From Acidianus manzaensis (GTDB lineage Archaea; Thermoproteota; Thermoprotei_A; Sulfolobales; Sulfolobaceae): a stretch of DNA of 64,000 nucleotides. The notes beneath the pieces were generated by a model. It saw only the letters and a list, made by a program, of their open reading frames with translations, searched no databases and was not told where the DNA came from. Of this stretch, positions 55,425 to 64,000 are shown one piece after another. The stretch spans positions 2,060,501 to 2,124,500 of the forward strand of contig NZ_CP020477.1 of NCBI RefSeq assembly GCF_002116695.1, written 5' to 3'. How positions within the stretch are numbered: the stretch's first letter is position 1; each line of letters opens with the position of its first letter. Position numbers and translations under genes: made by a program.

Positions 55425-55775
55425 TTATATCAATTTCTTTTCTTTTATATAAGAATATATTTTGTATCTTATACAATCCATATATCTATCATGATAATCT
55501 GATCTATGTAAAGCAATATAATCTAAAATGTCATCATTTTTTAAGAGTTCCTCAACATTTTGTATCATATTTAAAATTAGTCCAGGATCAGGCTTGTTAT
55601 TCTTTATTTTTCTATTTTTTGTTAGTTCTTCTAGATATTTATCCGTATAGCTTATCCATTTTTTTATTACAGCTTCTATGTCTTCCCTATTGACTCCAAG
55701 TTTTTTCGCTATTTGTTTGACAGGCTTATTTTGACATCTCATTAAGGCTATTTGCATTTCTGTTTTAGAATTCAT
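55425..55775 (-). CDS. HTH protein, sigma-region-4/transposase-like
   Basis: 116 residues. The N-terminal 45 residues hold a helix-turn-helix (ALMRCQNKPVKQIAKKLGVNREDIEAVIKKW), similar to resolvase/transposase or sigma-4 HTHs. The rest is helical and charged with IALHRSDYHDRYMDCIRYKIY. No catalytic domain. It sits between two tRNA genes next to an integrated element, so it may be an accessory gene. Confidence 0.6.
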   Translation of the reverse strand: MNSKTEMQIALMRCQNKPVKQIAKKLGVNREDIEAVIKKWISYTDKYLEELTKNRKIKNNKPDPGLILNMIQNVEELLKNDDILDYIALHRSDYHDRYMDCIRYKIYSYIKEKKLI

Positions 55776-55787
55776 ATGGTCACCGTG

Positions 55788-55875
55788 AGCCGTCGGCGGG
55801 ATTCGGACCCGCGACCGCCGGCTTTCATGGAGTCCCTTACAAGGCCGGCGCTCTACCAGGCTGAGCTACGACGGC
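55788..55875 (-). tRNA. tRNA-Thr(TGT) with 14-nt intron
   Basis: Minus strand: acceptor GCCGTCG/CGACGGC, discriminator T, D arm GCTC/GAGC, anticodon stem CCGGC/GCCGG with anticodon TGT, 14-nt intron at 55837-55824 after position 37. The T loop is TCCGAAT, so the invariant U55 (pseudouridine site) is C in the gene. Confidence 0.9.
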
Positions 55876-56238
55876 ATAATATCATATTCCACTTATCCTT
55901 TTAATTTTTTCCTTCTAAAATTTGGGTTAAAGTAGTAAAGTTAATACTTTCAAATATCATCCAGAGTATAATATTGGTAGTTGGCATTACCGTTAAAGTG
56001 AATTACCTGATTAATTCCATGATTAAATCTAAATAATGGTTAAGATACTTTAATATCTTCAAAAATTTTTTACAGAAATATTTTATATTATGCAGTCTAT
56101 TAATTCTTAATAGTTATCTTTTATGATATCCCTTGGAAAAGAAGGCTTGAACGTTAAATAGTTTATCGATATGTGTTAAATTCTATTCTCCCTATAAAGG
56201 AGCAAAATCATTTCAATTTAACGAAAAAACAAGGAGAA
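55876..56238. other. Intergenic region before the left attachment repeat
   Basis: About 360 bp without a gene. It contains heptamers CGTTAAA at 56152-56158 and TTTAACG at 56217-56223 that continue into the element (see the separate repeat entry). Confidence 0.4.
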
Positions 56239-56419
56239 TGCCGCCGCGGGGATTTGAACCCCGGACAACCGGATGTCAAAAACGTTAAATAAACTTCTAA
56301 AATTTAACGCGATTTGTTAAAGGCATAACAGTATATATTATTATATTATTAAAATGGATATCTGATTTTTACATCTACTGCGCATAGGACGTTAAACCGT
56401 TAAACTATCTCAGTTAACG
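56152..56419. repeat. Cluster of CGTTAAA / TTTAACG heptamers around the left att site
   Basis: Exact heptamers occur at 56152-56158, 56217-56223, 56283-56289, 56303-56309, 56390-56396 and 56398-56404. Near matches are GTTAAA at 56175 and 56316 and GTTAACG at 56413-56419. Both orientations occur, and the cluster straddles the tRNA-derived repeat at 56239-56274. Such a density suggests binding sites of a recombinase or replication initiator. Confidence 0.5.
56239..56274 (-). repeat. Left attachment repeat: copy of tRNA-Met 3' exon
   Basis: 36 bp identical to 60078-60113. On the minus strand it runs from position 38 of the tRNA through anticodon-stem 3' strand, variable loop, T arm, acceptor 3' strand and discriminator A. 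Identity stops exactly at the intron/exon junction of the intact gene. No 5' half is present, so this is not a functional tRNA. Confidence 0.85.
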
Positions 56420-56423
56420 CATA

Positions 56424-56570
56424 TCAAAACTCATCTCTATATTTAAGGTAATACTCGCTTACCCTCATACCTGCTATCTTCATTTCCTTGTTATCAAATC
56501 CCTTTAGCTCAACATAGTTAATTATACGAGCAAGATATAAACAATATTCAAGGATAATATGGATACATCA
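56424..56570 (-). pseudogene. Gene remnant, C-terminal about 48 codons
   Basis: On the minus strand an open frame without start codon ends at 56424 and reads, in part, YLARIINYVELKGFDNKEMK and AGMRVSEYYLKYRDEF. The composition is coding-like, but an in-frame stop lies just upstream. It looks like the 3' remnant of a deleted gene; the family is unknown. Confidence 0.4.
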
Positions 56571-56671
56571 AGGCAATATAAAAAGACTAATCTACTTTAG
56601 TCCGTTTTATAATTAGTTTTAACTAGGGATCATATAGTGGGAAAGCCCAGTCAATCACGCCACAGCCTACA

Positions 56672-56794
56672 CTACTTGCACAGAGTTCCAGACACCCTGC
56701 ATACTTGCTGTATCTGTACCAGGAGGTAAACTTCAACATACAGTACAAACAGCTTCACAATCTCCATCAATACATATTTCTGTCGCTCACTCAT
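56672..56794 (-). CDS. Small ORF (40 aa) downstream of the 166-residue gene
   Basis: ATG at 56794 and stop at 56672, starting 15 bp after the stop of the gene at 56810 on the same strand. The product has a hydrophobic Val/Leu-rich middle (VLMEIVKLFVLYVEVYLLVQ) and could be a short membrane or leucine-zipper helix. The local base composition is less AT-rich than the surroundings. It may be a truncated gene start. Confidence 0.35.
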   Translation of the reverse strand: MSERQKYVLMEIVKLFVLYVEVYLLVQIQQVCRVSGTLCK

Positions 56795-56809
56795 CTACGC
56801 CTGGCATTA

Positions 56810-57310
56810 TTACATTACCTTACGAAAGTCAGTCTTCTTTGCAAGGTCTAACAATCCGTTACTTCCGTTTGCATTTAGGAACTTGGCGAACATTTCGTTC
56901 TCTTTAGTACCTTTAGTTAAAACCTTTAATAACATCTCCTTTTCTTCGCCTGGATTAGACTCAACTAACGGTGATTTCACTTCTTCTGGTCCGCTTTCAA
57001 ATACTTTCACATTGTCTCCTTTAATATTTATATAAATTCCATTACTCTTAATTGTGTAAAACCCTTGTTCGTCCTTATCTCCAATTACCTTATACATGTA
57101 AAGAGTAATCCTCAGCATTCCATCATCACTCTGAGTAACCGTTGTTATTACCTTCGTGTCGTCTAACGAACTTTTTATCTTATGAAGTACGCTATGAGAC
57201 GTTGAAATATGCCTATCCTCAATTATGTAATATCCGTCCTTGAGCTGTACTTGTTTTACCACTTTAATATTTGATTTCTCAAGTAATTCTTTATAACTCT
57301 CTTTAGACAT
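56810..57310 (-). CDS. Orphan protein of the tRNA-Met element (166 aa)
   Basis: The ATG at 57310 is preferred to an upstream in-frame start at 57388, because the extra 26 residues overlap the likely promoter region (TATATATAG near 57325). The N-terminal half is beta-rich (VVKQVQLKDGYYIIEDRHIS, LRITLYMYKVIG); the C-terminal half has an acidic linker and a helical end LLKVLTKGTKENEMFAKFL. No recognised domain. It is the only intact, medium-sized gene on the left half of the element. Confidence 0.6.
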   Translation of the reverse strand: MSKESYKELLEKSNIKVVKQVQLKDGYYIIEDRHISTSHSVLHKIKSSLDDTKVITTVTQSDDGMLRITLYMYKVIGDKDEQGFYTIKSNGIYINIKGDNVKVFESGPEEVKSPLVESNPGEEKEMLLKVLTKGTKENEMFAKFLNANGSNGLLDLAKKTDFRKVM

Positions 57311-57502
57311 TATCAACACTGTATATATAGTAGTAACTAAAATATAAATTTTGCTAAGATTTAGTACTTTATGATAATCAATATACATAGCTATAATAGA
57401 TTTATAAATAAAAAGCTATAAATAAAAGCAAAAATTAATCATACTAATATTTTCACATTAGTATTTATACTTTTAATATAAATAATTTTAACTTTTTTGG
57501 TT

Positions 57503-57646
57503 AAGGGGTGAAAGTCCCCTTCGGTGACGATAGACCCAAAATCACCCATTGAAAATAAATCTATAGTGTAAATAAGCGTTTAAGAATTATTTTTGGAATA
57601 CAATTTTGGGTCTACCGCAAAGAGGCGAAGTTTTCCGCCCCCTTTG
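57503..57646. ncRNA. Strongly structured non-coding segment
   Basis: Three nested signals lie in a gene-free gap of about 670 bp (57311-57978). A hairpin AAGGGG/CCCCTT (57503-57508 with 57516-57521) comes first. A perfect 12-bp inverted repeat TAGACCCAAAAT (57531-57542) with ATTTTGGGTCTA (57603-57614) encloses 60 nt. A hairpin CAAAG-GGCG/CGCC-CTTTG (57618-57646) comes last. It is locally GC-rich in an AT-rich region. Candidate structured RNA, replication origin or transposon end; the class is not recognised. Confidence 0.5.
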
Positions 57647-57978
57647 AACCCCCGTCTGTTATAAATCTTGAACTTATTACCATAATATTCTATCTATGAA
57701 ATGACTATTATTCCCTTTTTGATTTTAGAAAATATCACTAAAAAGATTTTTGTCATATTCGGTTTTTTAGATTAAATAGCTAACAACATTGTACTGATTT
57801 TTGCAACTATTATTATTACCATCTTCTAACACTTCTTTAATCTTTCTCTAAGTGAAAAATACATTTTAAGGTTTTAAATACTAAACAGCTAGCTACATAA
57901 GCATCTCTAGTTCAAAACAATAGAGCGTAGTATAGTAGATAAAGTTAAAGTTATGTAGTTCATATTTAATTTGAGAAT

Positions 57979-58140
57979 ATGACTACTACCATCAAGGTTG
58001 TGAAGAAGTACTATGCAATAGATTATGATAGGAGGATTGTGGCTGAGGCTGATTCTGAAGAGGAGATTGATAGGATCATGGAGAAGAAGGGTTATAAGAA
58101 AGGAACTTACGATATTTTAGTTTCCATCAAGTATGTATAG
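57979..58140 (+). CDS. Small protein (53 aa) upstream of a protease relic
   Basis: ATG at 57979, stop at 58138-58140. The product contains VVKKYYAIDYDRRIVAEADS and EEEIDRIMEKKGYKKGTYD, an alpha/beta mini-domain. I believe similar short proteins (DUF5678-like) are found next to retropepsin-like genes in Sulfolobales, but I cannot verify this here. The start of the protease pseudogene follows after 8 bp, so they formed an operon. Confidence 0.55.
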   Translation: MTTTIKVVKKYYAIDYDRRIVAEADSEEEIDRIMEKKGYKKGTYDILVSIKYV

Positions 58141-58148
58141 AGTCAATA

Positions 58149-58577
58149 ATGTCTCGCGAGATAGAAGTACCTTTTGTCAAGGTTAATGATACGTATTTAC
58201 CTTTACTTAAAGTGAAATGGAGTGTCCAAAACTAGGTAGTGAGTATTTAGTTTACGCCCTTCCAGATACTGGAAGCAGGTTTTCTATCATTAGAAATGAT
58301 ACGTTCTTAAAGTGTTTTGATGAATCCTCGTTAAAAACCGTTTAGTCGATAAAGTTATAATTTCTAATCTGCTCACTACAAAAGAAAGGTATAACATAAA
58401 ATTTCATTTCGTGGAACTTAATGAGACATTACAGATACCGTGACATCTTTAGACTTCGCAAACTTAGGTGAGGGTATATATCCCAGCCTAATTTTAGGTA
58501 GGGAAGATTTCTTCTCAAGAATAATGATATGCTTCGACAGAAACGTTAGACTAATTATTAAGGCTAATGATCTTTAA
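58149..58577 (+). pseudogene. Retropepsin-like aspartyl protease, broken by frameshifts
   Basis: The coding sense continues through four segments in shifting frames: 58149-58235 (IEVPFVKVNDTYLPLLKVKW), 58217-58345 (VYALPDTGSRFSIIR, with the catalytic DTG), 58342-58443, and 58443-58577 (YPSLILGREDFFSR, the conserved C-terminal LGR-D motif). At least three breaks or premature stops prevent a full protein. The family is single-chain or dimeric aspartyl proteases of clan AA. The upstream small gene remains intact. Confidence 0.7.
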
Positions 58578-58602
58578 CTAAATATTTACAAATTTTCTTT
58601 AA

Positions 58603-58776
58603 ATGTACAAAGAGTTCTATGCATTATCTTCTTACGTGGAGATTTTGTCTTTATACTCAACACTAATTAATTTTTTGATGAAACTACGATATTTGAACAT
58701 AGCTTTATCCTCTTTGATCTTCTTATTCATATCTTCGGTATCTGTTAAGGCTGTTAGCATCTCTATGCTGATTTAA
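58603..58776 (+). CDS. Possible small membrane protein (57 aa)
   Basis: ATG at 58603, stop at 58774-58776. Two hydrophobic stretches (EILSLYSTLINFL and IALSSLIFLFISSVSV) could span the membrane. It lies in the gap between the protease relic and the gene at 58920. No homology recognised; it may be spurious. Confidence 0.3.
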   Translation: MYKEFYALSSYVEILSLYSTLINFLMKLRYLNIALSSLIFLFISSVSVKAVSISMLI

Positions 58777-58919
58777 GGACTTCTGTTGCATCTAGTTTCA
58801 AAAGATAATTGCACACTCTTTCAAACTATAACCTAGTTAGGTTAGAAGCAAAATAAGTGATGAATAGTGTTAAGGTATTCCATTATAGTTAACTTTTTTT
58901 AAAAGTTCTCAATTCTTCC

Positions 58920-59324
58920 ATGCCTCAGAGTTTAATGCCTAAGAGTGTTAAATTGTTGCATTATGAAGAGAAGAAAGATGATAAGCGAATTTTTAGACAA
59001 GGAGTGACATTAATAGAGTATGAAGGACAACCGTCAAAGATAATTCAATGGAGTCAGTTAATAGAGGGTGATCCTTTCGGTGACCACGAGATAACCTATA
59101 GGATAAACTACGGGTCTGAAAGCGTACTTAGAAGTTTTAAAGTGAAGTATTTAGGAAGGGAAGGGGATAAGCATAGGGTTTTGATTAAGGAAGGAGTGTC
59201 TGGTTGTGGAACCAGGACTAAGAGGATAGAGAATAAGGAAGTACTAATACCAGACAAACTATACCAACCTTACCCTTTGCAACAAAAAAGTGAAGAAGGG
59301 AAAGATCCAAATCCGATAGAATGA
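58920..59324 (+). CDS. Orphan protein of the tRNA-Met element (134 aa)
   Basis: 134 residues, hydrophilic, beta-rich (ITYRINYGSESVLRSFKVKYLG), with one SGCGTRT segment and an acidic Pro-containing tail. No known domain, no signal. AACTTTTTTTAAAAG some 20-30 bp upstream serves as TATA box for a leaderless transcript. Confidence 0.6.
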   Translation: MPQSLMPKSVKLLHYEEKKDDKRIFRQGVTLIEYEGQPSKIIQWSQLIEGDPFGDHEITYRINYGSESVLRSFKVKYLGREGDKHRVLIKEGVSGCGTRTKRIENKEVLIPDKLYQPYPLQQKSEEGKDPNPIE

Positions 59325-59435
59325 GGAGTAGCAACTGCTTGCGGGCTAGGTGGAGAATATCTATGCCAGAAAGCTGGTCTATGTTGTTAGGAAATTTTTT
59401 AAGTATTATGAATAATACTAACCAGGGAATAGGTT

Positions 59436-59978
59436 ATGGAAGAAAAGAGATTATCCTTTTTTAAATGGCTCGGTCTAGCATTACTATTTATAGGTTTACC
59501 TAGTACAGTGGCTGCGGTTCTATCGTTTTCTATTCTTTACTATATACTACATGATATGACACTGGCCAATACTCTTAGTACTATTATTTCTATATTAGGA
59601 TTTGCGGTTTCGGTTATTTACTTTAACAGATACTTAGAAAGTCGTGGTCTTATTGCCCCCTTTATGAAGAGGAAATTCATTAACATCTTACCGGATAGCG
59701 GACAACCTATTGATGAGAAATATATTAAGAGTTTTGAGGCTAGACTTAAGTTTGCTAAAGGTGAAGAGTATATTAAGCTGTTAGCCATGCTTGGCATGAT
59801 GTATTTGCAGAATGCTGTAGCTTATGACAACAAGGATTTTTATTTGAGGGCTAAGGAGTACTTGTCAAGGGCTGAGGAGGCTATGCGAGAAAAGAGTGTG
59901 AGCTTTGAGACTAAAGCGCTCGTTGATAACTTAAGGAGTAAAATTGAGACTTACAAGTACCGTTTCGGAGAAAGATAA
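59436..59978 (+). CDS. Two-TM membrane protein with helical cytoplasmic domain (180 aa)
   Basis: Two TM segments at about 10-33 and 40-62 with a very short loop, then a helical, charged domain (about 80-178) resembling a single TPR-like hairpin set (LAMLGMMYLQNAVAYDNKDF, AKEYLSRAEEAMREK). GGAATAGG provides a ribosome-binding site and a TTTTTAAG box lies about 35-40 bp upstream. Function unknown; a membrane-tethered effector or anchor is one possibility. Confidence 0.6.
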   Translation: MEEKRLSFFKWLGLALLFIGLPSTVAAVLSFSILYYILHDMTLANTLSTIISILGFAVSVIYFNRYLESRGLIAPFMKRKFINILPDSGQPIDEKYIKSFEARLKFAKGEEYIKLLAMLGMMYLQNAVAYDNKDFYLRAKEYLSRAEEAMREKSVSFETKALVDNLRSKIETYKYRFGER

Positions 59979-60077
59979 AGACTTAAACTTATTGATGTTA
60001 TTCAGATATTATTAATTTAGCTCTTACTTTTAGTAGTTCACCATCGAGAAAACTATTGAAATTATTAGCAAATAAGG

Positions 60078-60185
<108 letters not shown>

Positions 60186-60223
60186 TTATATTATGTAAAA
60201 AACAAATCTAAAAGTTTTCTGCA

Positions 60224-60349
60224 TTAGGTTTCAAGGTATTTTTTTATAGCGTCTCTTATTATTTCACTTCTAGAGAGCCTTTTATTTACTGCATAAAGGT
60301 CTAATTTTTGAAGTAAATCATCTTCTGCTTTAAATGTTATTACTTTCAT
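60224..60349 (-). CDS. Ribbon-helix-helix (CopG/Arc-like) DNA-binding protein, 41 aa
   Basis: 41 residues: strand [20 protein letters not shown], then the turn [19 protein letters not shown] typical of RHH dimers. It is a minimal CopG-type repressor, possibly an antitoxin without its toxin or a regulator of sufCBD. It lies just outside the tRNA-Met element on the far side of the tRNA. Confidence 0.75.
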   Translation of the reverse strand: MKVITFKAEDDLLQKLDLYAVNKRLSRSEIIRDAIKKYLET

Positions 60350-60423
60350 GGCTCTCGTATTACCTTATTGTTTAAGTGAATATATCATCTTTTTGTTACT
60401 AAAGGAAAATAGAGAGAGGTGGG

Positions 60424-61568
<1,145 letters not shown>

Positions 61569-61569
61569 T

Positions 61570-63009
<1,440 letters not shown>

Positions 63010-63069
63010 TTTAATTTACCATCTTTAACTGTGTTAAAGAAAGCATTTAAATCTTTCTATTTAAAAAAG

Positions 63070-64000
<931 letters not shown>

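Noticed and set aside
56239..56274. Independent tRNA gene
   Set aside because: Only the 3' exon of tRNA-Met is present; no D arm, anticodon loop or 5' acceptor strand.
57505..57530. Box C/D sRNA (GGTGACGA resembling box C)
   Set aside because: No convincing D box (CTGA) at the right distance; the hairpins explain the segment better.

Overview
The window is AT-rich DNA from a thermoacidophilic crenarchaeon of the order Sulfolobales (Sulfolobus/Acidianus-like; I cannot fix the genus from sequence alone). The evidence is the crenarchaeal order of a ribosomal/translocation operon (S19e-PDCD5-L39e-L31e-aIF6-LX-prefoldin-FtsY-SecE-Spt5-L11-L1-L10-L12-AlaRS), leaderless promoters with TATA boxes about 27 nt upstream of the start codon, tRNA introns after position 37, an archaeal mevalonate cluster, and a fusellovirus as the resident provirus.

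Positions 1-10371 are the right-hand part of an integrated spindle-shaped virus (Fuselloviridae). The order VP1-VP3-VP2-A82-A92-B277-A153-B251-integrase matches SSV1. The adhesion module upstream of VP1 is not the SSV1 C792/B78 type: it contains one 1,236-residue spike protein, as I recall for SSV6 and ASV1. The integrase is the C-terminal part of an SSV-type split gene. Its first codons are read from the complement of a tRNA 3' half at 10338-10371; the intact tRNA and integrase N-terminus should lie left of the window. Several short genes are linked by ATGA overlaps.

From 10372 to about 34600 is ordinary chromosome. It carries a tungstate/molybdate-type ABC transporter without its ATPase, cobalamin adenosyltransferase, a flavodiiron-like metallohydrolase, the XerA recombinase, a cluster with beta-RFAP synthase and an m5C RNA methyltransferase, an acyl-CoA-ligase-like/thioredoxin/ABC-ATPase operon, glutamine synthetase with a palindromic operator, folE, moaA, a cysteine synthase/TusA/DsrE group, a PhoU-like regulator and nicotinate phosphoribosyltransferase. 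From 34618 to 45003 is the translation operon, ending in alaS and a DUF434-like gene.

From 45484 to 54871 come a pyruvoyl decarboxylase (probably arginine decarboxylase), the HMG-CoA synthase/thiolase-like/DUF35/HMG-CoA reductase cluster, glyA, and a USP-GAPDH-PGK operon. The thiolase-like protein has lost its catalytic residues. tRNA-Arg(CCT), tRNA-Gln(TTG) and tRNA-Thr(TGT) punctuate this part; two of them carry a C where tRNA rules demand U.

Positions 56239-60113 hold a second, decayed integrated element of about 3.9 kb. It is bounded by a 36-bp direct repeat that equals exactly the 3' exon of the intron-containing tRNA-Met(CAT) at 60078-60183. It has heptamer repeats at its left border, a strongly structured non-coding segment, several orphan small genes, a frameshifted retropepsin-like protease and no recognisable integrase. 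The window closes with a ribbon-helix-helix gene and the sufC-sufB-sufD iron-sulfur assembly operon.
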